From positions 1,399,698 to 1,463,697 of the forward strand of contig NZ_JARCHV010000001.1 of NCBI RefSeq assembly GCF_028890485.2: a stretch of 64,000 nucleotides of DNA. Direction: 5' to 3'. A model generated the notes under the pieces. It did no database searches and was not told the DNA's origin. It saw only the letters and a program-made list of their open reading frames with translations. Both the position numbers and the translations under genes were made by a program. Position 1 is the first letter of the stretch. Every line of letters starts with the position of its first letter. This DNA is from Planococcus sp. SK3692 (GTDB lineage Bacteria > Bacillota > Bacilli > Bacillales_A > Planococcaceae). Of the stretch, positions 1-6,834 are shown piece by piece.

Positions 1-911
1 TGCCCGCTTTTCAAGAAAGCGGTATTGATTTTTTGGCCGCCTTCCACAAGGACAGATAACACCTTATGCTTGGCAAGCAATTCCAATGCGGCAGTGATTT
101 CCACATCCGGCGTGTCCAGTTGAAAGATTCGGACATGTCCCGGAAATGTTCCGCGGCTTTCGATATCGGCTTGTGACCCGACGATAATCCAAGTAGGGGC
201 ATCAGGTACTTGAATGACGTGGCTTTCTATCGGGATGCGCAGATGACGATCCAAGACGACACGGATCGGCTGCTTCGGAGAGCCGGCAAACCGATTGGTC
301 AAGCGGGGGTTGTCGAGTGCAATGGTCTGCGCGCCGACGAGGATGGCGTCGTGCAGCAAGCGCAGTTCGTGGACGTCGCGCTGCACTTCAGGTCCTGTAA
401 TCTTTTCCGAACGGCCGCCGTATACAGCGATTTTGCCGTCTAGCGTGATGGCATGCTTCAATGTGACGAACGGCCGATTTTTACGGATAAAGGTGAAGAA
501 CATCCGGTTCAGTTCCGCAGCTTGCTGCTCGCAGACACCGGTCTCTACAATCACCCCGGCGGCTTCGAGCTTCTTGATGCCCTGGCCTGAAACGAGCGGG
601 TTCGGGTCAAGCACAGCGACGACGACACGGCGGATGCCGGCTTTTATAATCGCGTCTGCGCAAGGCCCAGTCCGGCCATGATGGCTGCAAGGCTCCAGCG
701 TCACATATAAATCCGCGCCCCGCGCTTCACTGCCTGCCATATTCAGCGCATGGATTTCTGCATGCGCTTGCCCTGCTTTTAGATGCGCGCCCATGCCGAT
801 GATGCGCCCATCTTTGACAATCACCGACCCGACGAGCGGGTTGGGGGACGTCTGCCCGGCAGCTGAACGCGCCAACTCCAGTGCTTGCTTCATGATTTGC
901 TGATCGTCCAC
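1..911 (-). CDS. ribD: Riboflavin biosynthesis deaminase/reductase RibD (3' end cut by window)
   Basis: Bifunctional enzyme of riboflavin synthesis: the N-terminal domain deaminates the pyrimidinone intermediate and the C-terminal domain reduces its ribose side chain. The zinc deaminase signature is visible as HAEIHA (about residue 50) followed by PCSHHGRTGPC (about residue 75). A RibD C-terminal reductase domain follows and runs off the left edge. I chose the GTG at 911 because AAAGGTG lies just upstream, and it gives VDDQQIMKQAL, typical of RibD N-termini. A downstream ATG (893) lacks a good ribosome binding site. The gene sits behind two FMN riboswitches, as expected for the first gene of a rib operon; the rest of the operon is outside the window. 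Confidence 0.95.
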   Translation of the reverse strand, partial: MDDQQIMKQALELARSAAGQTSPNPLVGSVIVKDGRIIGMGAHLKAGQAHAEIHALNMAGSEARGADLYVTLEPCSHHGRTGPCADAIIKAGIRRVVVAVLDPNPLVSGQGIKKLEAAGVIVETGVCEQQAAELNRMFFTFIRKNRPFVTLKHAITLDGKIAVYGGRSEKITGPEVQRDVHELRLLHDAILVGAQTIALDNPRLTNRFAGSPKQPIRVVLDRHLRIPIESHVIQVPDAPTWIIVGSQADIESRGTFPGHVRIFQLDTPDVEITAALELLAKHKVLSVLVEGGQKINTAFLKSG

Positions 912-930
912 TTGATCACACCTTTCAGAA

Positions 931-963
931 CAAAATAAAAACCCATTGATTAGCCAATGGGTT
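931..963 (-). terminator. Terminator of the promoter-distal FMN riboswitch
   Basis: On the minus strand AACCCATT and AATGGGTT arms form a hairpin followed by a T-rich tract. It lies between the proximal aptamer and the ribD ribosome binding site, so it is the expected FMN-controlled expression platform. Confidence 0.85.
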
Positions 964-1013
964 AGAAGACAATAGGAAATAGAACTATAGAAAACTCTAT
1001 AATTTCCGTGTTC

Positions 1014-1138
1014 TTCCTTCTCCCATCCAGACTCTAACTGTCGGCTTTGGACTTGCACCAAATCCTGCCCCGAAAGGCTCACGGGCTTCGAATTGCTTCG
1101 TTACCGTCGATTGGGAATTTCACCCGACCCCGAAGGAA
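1014..1138 (-). ncRNA. FMN riboswitch (RFN element), copy proximal to ribD
   Basis: Read on the minus strand it carries the conserved RFN blocks, including GGGTGAAATTCCC, GGGGCAGGATTTGG and AGTCTGGATGGGAG. The closing stem P1 is TTCCTTC with GAAGGAA. It is followed by an intrinsic terminator and then ribD, the classical arrangement for FMN-dependent premature termination. It differs from the second copy (1253-1377) by only a few bases, several of them compensatory. Confidence 0.96.
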
Positions 1139-1167
1139 TACTATTCAGTTGATCATCCATAGTATGC

Positions 1168-1203
1168 AAAAAAGGCCCCTTCCATAAAAAGAAAGGGGCC
1201 TTT
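1168..1203 (-). terminator. Terminator of the upstream FMN riboswitch
   Basis: On the minus strand GGCCCCTT and AAGGGGCC arms are followed by six T. The hairpin directly follows the upstream aptamer and precedes the second aptamer, so the upstream copy has its own expression platform. Confidence 0.88.
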
Positions 1204-1252
1204 AAAGTTCATATCAAATAAACCTAAGCGATTGCTAGTAGGCTGCTTGACG

Positions 1253-1377
1253 GTTCTTCTCCCATCCAGACTTTAACTGTCGGCTTTGGACTTGCACCAA
1301 ATCCTGCCCCGAAAGGCTCACGGGCTTCGGATTGCTCCGTTACCGTCGATTGGGAATTTCACCCGACCCCGAAGAAC
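1253..1377 (-). ncRNA. FMN riboswitch (RFN element), upstream tandem copy
   Basis: It has the same conserved blocks as the proximal copy, closed by P1 GTTCTTC with GAAGAAC. A strong terminator (1168-1203) comes right after it. No coding sequence lies between the two aptamers, so both act on ribD unless the second has an independent promoter. A weak candidate between them is TTGCAT, 18 bases, AATAGT, ending just before the proximal aptamer. Confidence 0.95.
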
Positions 1378-1491
1378 GCTATAGATGATTATCTGTAATT
1401 TTAGCGCAAGCTTCAGGGGGTGTCCAGAAAAGAATCTTCATTTGTTGCGCACAGCCAACCGAATCCCCATAAATTGACTCGGATTTTGCCG

Positions 1492-1791
1492 TTACCACAT
1501 CGGCCCACGCTCGTCTGTCAATTCGATAAAAAATGGGTAGATGCCCATGATCACTAAAAAGGAAGCCAGGAACAGGGCGAGGGAAACGAACGGATCGATG
1601 CCGAAAGCGACCGAAATAAACATGATGAGCGGAGCGGCAAAGACAAACAAACTGGTCTTTTTCCGCGATTCCATCGTCATGAATTGCTCCTGCCGGCAAG
1701 ACGGGCAAGGTAAGCTCTCCCCAAGTGTGAACAGGCGGCAGACGGTCTGTCCCCATGTCCATGTTGTTCCGCAATTTTGGCATTTCGGCAT
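1492..1791 (-). CDS. CXXC-20-CXXC small membrane protein
   Basis: 99-residue protein beginning MPKCQNCGTTW and containing a second cysteine pair, CPSCRQE, about 20 residues later, the pattern of the cxxc_20_cxxc family of Firmicutes. Two hydrophobic segments follow (about residues 45-90), separated by a short loop. The two CXXC pairs suggest a small zinc ribbon on the cytoplasmic side. AAGGGGAGAAGGGC precedes the ATG. Function is unknown. It is monocistronic as far as I can see, lying just upstream of the first FMN riboswitch on the same strand; no clear terminator separates them. Confidence 0.85.
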   Translation of the reverse strand: MPKCQNCGTTWTWGQTVCRLFTLGESLPCPSCRQEQFMTMESRKKTSLFVFAAPLIMFISVAFGIDPFVSLALFLASFLVIMGIYPFFIELTDERGPMW

Positions 1792-1906
1792 TGCCCTTCT
1801 CCCCTTCCCTTGTACTATCTATACTTACGAACATAAGTGGAATAAGTTCCCAAAATCGTCCCATTATTTCAGTTTTTTGGACATTCTTTCCTCTTTGTCT
1901 TCTCAT

Positions 1907-1936
1907 AAAAAAGCACTGCCCATTGTGAGCAGTGCC
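1907..1936 (-). terminator. Terminator after mhqO
   Basis: Minus-strand arms GGCACTGC and GCAGTGC, followed by six T, just past the mhqO stop. Confidence 0.85.
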
Positions 1937-1945
1937 GGATTTTTC

Positions 1946-2929
1946 TTATAGGTATTCTTTTTCGATATCCTTCGTGCTGCGTACCGTATCAATCGGCCGC
2001 ACCATGCTTTCGATCTGTTCGCGCTTCGGTTCCAAAAACGGCGGCAAAGAGAGTTTCTCCCCAAGTGTTTCATATGGCTCGTCGCCCATGAAGCCCGGGC
2101 CATCCGTTGCCCATTCGAACAATAGACCGGGTGCGACCCGTGCATACAATGATTCGAAGAAGAAGCGGTCGACATAGCCGGAAGTCGAGAATCCGATTTC
2201 CTGCATATGGCTGGTCCATTCGTTCAATGCTTCGCGATCCGCCACGCGGAACGCGGCGTGATGCACCGTGCCAAAACCTTGCTGGCCGGATGGCAATTCT
2301 GCATTATGTTCGACAATCACTTGCGCACCGTTGCCGCCTTCGCCCATCTCGAACAGATGAAGCGATCCTTCTTCAGCGATTTCTTTCATATGCATCGCCT
2401 TTTCGAGCACTTCCTTCAAGTAATCGAATTGCCCGATGCGGATATGGATCGGGCCAAGGCCGGTAATGGCAAATTCAAGCGGGACCGGGCCTTGCTGCCA
2501 CGGCGTGCCTGCCTGTACGCCTTCATTGTTCTCATCCGATACGAGCATATACTGCTGGTCATCGAAGTCTGTGAACGACAAAGTTTTGACGCCGAATTGC
2601 TCGGTTATGGCCGTATGCTGCACTTCGTATTTGTCGAAACGTTTTTCCCAATAGCTAAGCGCTTCATCCGTCGGTACCCGGAAAGCGGTCTTGTAAATTT
2701 CGTTCGTGCCGTGAGAGCCTTTCGGGATTCCCGGAAAATCAAAGAAAGTCATATCCGTCCCGGCTGAGCCTTTATCGTCTGCGAAAAACAAGTGATAGGT
2801 TTGGATATCATCTTGGTTCACCGTTTTCTTGACCAGTCTCATGCCCAATACATACGTGAAAAACTCATAATTCTTCTCGGCGCTGCTCGTAATCGCCGTT
2901 ACATGGTGGATCCCTTTCAATTCGTTCAT
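1946..2929 (-). CDS. mhqO: Ring-cleaving dioxygenase of the glyoxalase fold (MhqO-like)
   Basis: 327-residue protein with two vicinal-oxygen-chelate (VOC) halves. The start MNELKGIHHVTAIT and the motif GTVHHAAFRV place metal-ligand histidines at the start of each half. In Bacillus subtilis this family (MhqO, MhqA, MhqE) degrades hydroquinone adducts and is controlled by MhqR. Length matches the family (about 310-330). It overlaps the mhqR-like gene by ATGA, so translation is coupled and the two form an operon. The exact substrate cannot be read from the sequence; assignment to MhqO rather than MhqA rests on the regulator next door. Confidence 0.88.
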   Translation of the reverse strand: MNELKGIHHVTAITSSAEKNYEFFTYVLGMRLVKKTVNQDDIQTYHLFFADDKGSAGTDMTFFDFPGIPKGSHGTNEIYKTAFRVPTDEALSYWEKRFDKYEVQHTAITEQFGVKTLSFTDFDDQQYMLVSDENNEGVQAGTPWQQGPVPLEFAITGLGPIHIRIGQFDYLKEVLEKAMHMKEIAEEGSLHLFEMGEGGNGAQVIVEHNAELPSGQQGFGTVHHAAFRVADREALNEWTSHMQEIGFSTSGYVDRFFFESLYARVAPGLLFEWATDGPGFMGDEPYETLGEKLSLPPFLEPKREQIESMVRPIDTVRSTKDIEKEYL

Positions 2930-3405
2930 GCATACCGCTCCTTGTTTTTTGGTTTTTTATCGTCCGTTTCATTACTGTCTTGTGCTTTGTAGCCGACTTT
3001 TTTCAACTTCTCAATCAATTCCATTACTTCCTGTTGTTCGAGCCCGGCAAACACTGTGTCCATCTGCCGTTCATGTTCAGGGAAAATCCGCTTCATCAAT
3101 TCCTGGCCCTCGTCAGTCAAAAGCGCATAAGTTACACGCCGGTCTTCTTTGCAGGCTTCCCGTTCGACGTAGCCTTTGTGCTCCAGCTTATCGACCACAT
3201 AGGTAATGCTGCTGCTCGCAATCAACACCCTCTTGCCAATTGCCTGTATTGGCTGCCGGCCTTGGTGATAAAGCAATTCAAGCACCGAGAATTCCGTTGC
3301 GTTCAAACCGTATCCCGCCACGTCGCGCTTGATGGCATCGTGTACAGCATCCGCTGCGCGAATCAAAACCGTTACAGCTTTCAGGTTCTGGTTGGAGAAC
3401 TCCAT
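2926..3405 (-). CDS. mhqR: MarR-family regulator (MhqR-like)
   Basis: Winged-helix MarR protein of about 159 residues. The recognition region IASSSITYVVDKLEHKGYV is followed by the wing with the DRR motif (CKEDRRVTYALLT), as in MhqR, the repressor of quinone-detoxification genes. The ATG at 3405 is preferred: AGAGGTG sits six bases upstream, and the GTG nine bases earlier is part of that site. It is first in a two-gene operon with the dioxygenase. A strong promoter (3453-3481) with a palindrome over the start point suggests autoregulation. MhqR of B. subtilis senses methylhydroquinone and catechol; the same is inferred here. Confidence 0.9.
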   Translation of the reverse strand: MEFSNQNLKAVTVLIRAADAVHDAIKRDVAGYGLNATEFSVLELLYHQGRQPIQAIGKRVLIASSSITYVVDKLEHKGYVEREACKEDRRVTYALLTDEGQELMKRIFPEHERQMDTVFAGLEQQEVMELIEKLKKVGYKAQDSNETDDKKPKNKERYA

Positions 3406-3435
3406 TCTTCTCACCTCTTTATTTCGAATTAAAAT

Positions 3436-3481
3436 ATCTTTAATTAAAAGTAATTATAACAAGCTGCTGCTAATGGGTCAA
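3436..3481 (-). promoter_or_regulatory. mhqR-mhqO promoter and candidate MhqR operator
   Basis: SigA promoter on the minus strand: TTGACC (3476-3481), 17 bases, TATAAT (3453-3458). Directly downstream, over the expected start point, lies ATCTTTAATTAAAAGT (3436-3451). It contains the palindrome TTTAATTAAA and matches the ATCT..AATT core of the B. subtilis MhqR inverted repeat as I remember it. Confidence 0.75.
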
Positions 3482-3508
3482 GAAAACGGCTTCCACTTAA
3501 AGCCAATT

Positions 3509-3542
3509 AAAAAACTCCTCTCCGCAATATGCGAAAAGGAGC
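3509..3542 (-). terminator. Terminator after thioesterase gene
   Basis: CTCCT and AGGAG arms with an A/T-rich extension, followed on the minus strand by six T. Confidence 0.75.
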
Positions 3543-3551
3543 TATTGAAAT

Positions 3552-3950
3552 TTATAATTTGAACGTGCCCGTGCTATACGCCAATAATTCATCTTGCTCG
3601 CTGACAACGCGCCCTGTCAGGATCGCTGTACTATTCGTCTGATGCAGCATTTCAGCGTGGAAAATGGCCGTTCCCTCCGCCAAGCTTTTGACAAAGCGAA
3701 CTTCCATTTGAATCGTCGAGACCGCGTCGCTCCCGAGCGACCGAGAAGCTAAGCCCATAACGATATCGATTCCCGACATGATCGCGCCGCCATGCAGCAT
3801 ATTTTGCATATTGTCGTTTTCTGTTTTTTTCTCCAAACGCATAGATGCACTGCCATACTCTACCCGGTCGATTTCAAAACCAAGCAGCTGGAAATAAGGT
3901 CCATTCTCGAACTGCTCGATCAATTGCGTATATTCCTGTACGTTTTGCAC
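3552..3950 (-). CDS. PaaI-family hotdog-fold thioesterase
   Basis: 132-residue single-domain hotdog protein. The motif MLHGGAIMSGIDIVMG matches the HGG active-site helix of the PaaI/YbgC-type acyl-CoA thioesterases, and the C-terminal beta strands (VRFVKSLAEGTAIFHAEM) fit the fold. It starts with GTG at 3950, preceded by GGGGGAG. Its likely role is hydrolysis of acyl- or aryl-CoA; the substrate is unknown. It is transcribed divergently from the downstream esterase gene and has its own terminator. Confidence 0.85.
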   Translation of the reverse strand: MQNVQEYTQLIEQFENGPYFQLLGFEIDRVEYGSASMRLEKKTENDNMQNMLHGGAIMSGIDIVMGLASRSLGSDAVSTIQMEVRFVKSLAEGTAIFHAEMLHQTNSTAILTGRVVSEQDELLAYSTGTFKL

Positions 3951-4071
3951 ACGATCTCCCCCAGTTGATTATTCTTCCATTAGTATAGCATTCATTTTTG
4001 AGGCAATTGAATGGGCAGGATTTTCCTAAAAAGCAACGAATACTTAAGGACTACCTAAAGGAGGTTTTTGG

Positions 4072-4815
4072 ATGACACACGATTTTGATGTACTCCCCGG
4101 TGCAGAGCCGTTTATTTCCGAAGGCGGGAAAACGGGAATCCTCGTATCCCACGGTTTTACCGGCACGACCCAAAGCATGCGCCCGCTTGCAGAGGCTTTC
4201 GCGAACGAAGGATATAGTGTCTATGCCCCGCGCCTTAAAGGGCATGGCACCCATTATGAAGATATGGAAAAGAGTACGTATCAGGATTGGATCGCTTCTG
4301 TCGAGGAAGCTTACGCTTGGCTATCGGAGCGCTGCGATAAGATATTCGTCTCAGGCTTATCGATGGGCGGCACACTCGCTTTGTATATGGCGGAAAACCA
4401 TCCGGAGATCCGTGCCATTTCCTTGATCAACGCTGCTGTTGAAGTCCCGGACATGGAAGGCGTTAAGGAGTTGCAGGATGTGCGCTTTTTGGACGCCATC
4501 GGATCCGATATCAAAAAACCAGGGATTACTGAGCTTGCCTATGACAAAACACCGGTCGCTTCCGTTAAGGAGATCCTGTCCTTCATGGATTTGGTCCGCA
4601 AAAACCTGTCGGCCATCCATTGCCCGACCCTGCTGTTCGTCTCGCCGGAAGACCATGTCGTTCCGCCGGCTAATTCAACATTCATTTTCGATCATATTTC
4701 ATCGGAGGAGAAAGACCTTATCGAAATGCCGGACAGCTACCATGTGGCAACGCTTGATCACGATCAGCAACGGATCATCGACGGCACGCTCGCCTTTTTC
4801 CGCACCTACGAATAA
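4072..4815 (+). CDS. Carboxylesterase (Est30-like alpha/beta hydrolase)
   Basis: 247-residue alpha/beta hydrolase. The nucleophile elbow is GLSMGG (Ser near residue 97), the oxyanion region is HGFTGTTQS near residue 29, the acid is the Asp in PEDHVVP and the catalytic His is in SYHVATLD. The pattern and length match the monomeric carboxylesterases such as Geobacillus Est30. A consensus AAGGAGG precedes the ATG. It likely cleaves short-chain carboxyl esters in the cytoplasm. Monocistronic, ending at a bidirectional terminator shared with the convergent methyltransferase gene. Confidence 0.92.
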   Translation: MTHDFDVLPGAEPFISEGGKTGILVSHGFTGTTQSMRPLAEAFANEGYSVYAPRLKGHGTHYEDMEKSTYQDWIASVEEAYAWLSERCDKIFVSGLSMGGTLALYMAENHPEIRAISLINAAVEVPDMEGVKELQDVRFLDAIGSDIKKPGITELAYDKTPVASVKEILSFMDLVRKNLSAIHCPTLLFVSPEDHVVPPANSTFIFDHISSEEKDLIEMPDSYHVATLDHDQQRIIDGTLAFFRTYE

Positions 4816-4836
4816 ACTTTAGTCTGTTCATACAAT

Positions 4837-4870
4837 AAAGGACGGAAGGCGTGTGAGCCTCCCGTCCTTT
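4837..4870. terminator. Bidirectional terminator between esterase and methyltransferase genes
   Basis: AAAGGACGG and CCGTCCTTT arms with T runs on both strands, between convergent genes. Confidence 0.85.
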
Positions 4871-4872
4871 TA

Positions 4873-5508
4873 TTATTTTTTCACTCTCGACACGAGCAAT
4901 CCATCGCCGACCGGCAGCAGGATCGACTCCAACTTCGGATGCCTTGCAGCCGTTTCGTTGAACTTCTTCATGAACTCGGTGTGCTCGCGCTGGATGCCCG
5001 CATCAGCCACACTTCCCCCGGCTAATACATTATCAGCGACAATCAATGCCCCGTTTTCTGCAAGTTCCAAGCAAGCGGCTAAATAGTTTTCGTAATTCTC
5101 CTTGTCAGCATCGATGAAAAAGAAATCGAATGCCCGCCCGTCGTTTTTCAATTGCGCCAAGCTCTCTAAGGCAGGGCCAGTCAAATAATCGACTTGCCCA
5201 CTGAATCCCGCTTTTGCCAGATGGGCGCTTGCCAGTTCCGCATAGTCCCGCTCCAGTTCCAGCGAAGTCAAATGGCCTTTTTCGCCAAAGCCTCGCGCCA
5301 GGCAAATCCCACTATAGCCGCCAAGCGCGCCGATTTCCAATACCCGTTCCGCTTCCGTCATCGCCACGAGCATCGTCAGCAGTTTTCCGGACGCGGGGGA
5401 TACGGAAATCGGCCGCATGCCTTTTTCATCGATGGCTGTCAGCACGCTTTCCAGAATGTCATCTTGGTCGACAAACACTTTATTGATATAGGAATTGATT
5501 TGTTCCAT
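4873..5508 (-). CDS. O-methyltransferase (class I, caffeoyl-CoA OMT-like family)
   Basis: 211-residue SAM-dependent methyltransferase. Motif I is VLEIGALGGYSG (about residues 56-67), the acidic residue ending beta 2 is in TSLELERDYA, and the metal/catechol-binding signature FFFIDADKENYENYL lies near residue 130, all typical of the divalent-cation-dependent family-3 O-methyltransferases that act on vicinal diols. The substrate is not known; the nearby mhq and cat genes make small catechols a reasonable guess only. AGGAGGAATAGGAAC precedes the ATG. Confidence 0.9.
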   Translation of the reverse strand: MEQINSYINKVFVDQDDILESVLTAIDEKGMRPISVSPASGKLLTMLVAMTEAERVLEIGALGGYSGICLARGFGEKGHLTSLELERDYAELASAHLAKAGFSGQVDYLTGPALESLAQLKNDGRAFDFFFIDADKENYENYLAACLELAENGALIVADNVLAGGSVADAGIQREHTEFMKKFNETAARHPKLESILLPVGDGLLVSRVKK

Positions 5509-5533
5509 GTTCCTATTCCTCCTTGTGATTGAG

Positions 5534-5562
5534 AAAAAGCCCCGGCGATGCCGGAGCTTTGA
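5534..5562 (-). terminator. Terminator after siderophore-binding protein gene
   Basis: AGCTCCGGC and GCCGGGGCT arms followed by T5 on the minus strand. Confidence 0.82.
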
Positions 5563-5565
5563 TGT

Positions 5566-6516
5566 TTAAAATGCGGATTTGATGGCGTTGACCATTTCGC
5601 TGACAGACTGCAATCCGCCGCCGGACAGATACCAGTAATCCGGATCCAAATAAATGATCTTATCGTTTTGGTAAGCATTCGTTTTTTGGACCAATTCATT
5701 TTCCAATGAATCTTTCGCGCTTGCGTCATTACCGACTGCTGCATTGCGGTCGACGACGAACATCATGTCCGGGTTCGTATCGAGGATGTATTCATACGTG
5801 ATGCTTTGGCCGTGCGTAGAAGCTTCGATGCCTTCGTCTGCTTGTTTGACGCCGAACACATCATGAATGATGCCGAAGCGTGAAGCTGCCCCGTATGCAC
5901 TGACTTTTCCTTCATTAGCCAAAACGATCAAGCCTTTTTCTTCAGAACTTGCTGTTTTCTCTTGGATGCCTTCGATTTGTTCATTGATGGCTGCAAGCTC
6001 TTCTTCAACTTCCGCTTCTTTGCCGAAGATTTCCCCGACCGTTTCCATATTCGTCGTGAACGAGTTCATATAATCGGTTGTGTCTACGCCCAAGTGAATG
6101 GTCGGTGCGATGTCGCTGAACTCATTATACATTTCCGCTTGGCGGCCGGAGATAATAATCAAGTCCGGATCCATAGCGTGGATCGCTTCAAAATCCGCTT
6201 CTTTCAATGTGCCGATGTTTTCGTATTTCTCAGTGTCTTCGTATTGCTCCAAATATGTAGGAATATTCCCTTGTGCAACGCCTGCAACAGATTCTACTCC
6301 CAATTGATCAAGTGTATCGAGAATCCCAAAATCGAATACGACGACTTTTTCAGGGTTTTTCGGAACTTCCGTCTCACCCAATTCATGCGTCACTTTAACC
6401 GTTTCCGTTGTTTGTGCATCCGCCGTTTGGCTGTCTGTCGCCTCTTCTTCTGCCCCGCAAGCTGCGAGAACTGCAAACATTACTAATACTAAAATTGCCG
6501 CTAACCATTTCTTCAT
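5566..6516 (-). CDS. Siderophore-binding lipoprotein of an iron ABC importer (YclQ/FatB-like)
   Basis: 316-residue periplasmic-binding-type lipoprotein. A signal peptide ends in the lipobox LAAC (Cys near residue 20), followed by a low-complexity Glu/Thr linker and then the FepB/BtuF fold: GETEVPKNPEKVVVFDFG at the first lobe and PDLIIISGRQAEMYNE before the linking helix. The family binds ferric siderophores (petrobactin or related catecholates for YclQ). No permease or ATPase gene adjoins it; those must lie elsewhere. Two Fur boxes flank its promoter, so it is almost certainly iron-repressed. Confidence 0.92.
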   Translation of the reverse strand: MKKWLAAILVLVMFAVLAACGAEEEATDSQTADAQTTETVKVTHELGETEVPKNPEKVVVFDFGILDTLDQLGVESVAGVAQGNIPTYLEQYEDTEKYENIGTLKEADFEAIHAMDPDLIIISGRQAEMYNEFSDIAPTIHLGVDTTDYMNSFTTNMETVGEIFGKEAEVEEELAAINEQIEGIQEKTASSEEKGLIVLANEGKVSAYGAASRFGIIHDVFGVKQADEGIEASTHGQSITYEYILDTNPDMMFVVDRNAAVGNDASAKDSLENELVQKTNAYQNDKIIYLDPDYWYLSGGGLQSVSEMVNAIKSAF

Positions 6517-6630
6517 TTTTTCCGTCTCCTCTTCTATTGAAATTATTGGATGATGGACATCCGCATTGCATTATGTAATCTTTCTTCGATGACTCTTGAG
6601 AAACCGCTCCTTTCATCGATCAGATGATAC

Positions 6631-6712
6631 TGATAATCATTATCACTTAACCACATTTATTAGTATAGCAGAATAAAAACCACTTTCAAGAACTAAATGA
6701 GAATTATTTTCA
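6631..6712 (-). promoter_or_regulatory. Promoter with two Fur boxes for the siderophore-binding protein gene
   Basis: SigA promoter on the minus strand: TTGAAA (6684-6689), 16 bases, TATACT (6662-6667). One Fur box (6631-6645) reads TGATAATCATTATCA, an exact match to the 7-1-7 consensus, and lies at and just after the start point. A second (6698-6712) reads TGAGAATTATTTTCA on the plus strand, 13 of 15 matching, and lies just upstream of the -35. The 319-base gap otherwise holds only the next gene's terminator. Confidence 0.9.
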
Positions 6713-6752
6713 TTTGTTTTTTCGCGAATGAAATAGCTGAAGCTGTTTACAT

Positions 6753-6832
6753 AAAAAAAGACCCAGTACGAACTGCCTCTAGGTCGTTAGTTGTTCCTAA
6801 CGGTTCCGGCGCAGCCCAATATTGGGTCTTTT
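6753..6832 (-). terminator. Terminator after the glycoside-hydrolase-like gene
   Basis: Outer arms AGACCCA and TGGGTCT close a long loop holding a second hairpin (CGTTAG with CTAACG). A T-run follows on the minus strand. Confidence 0.65.
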
Positions 6833-6834
6833 CT

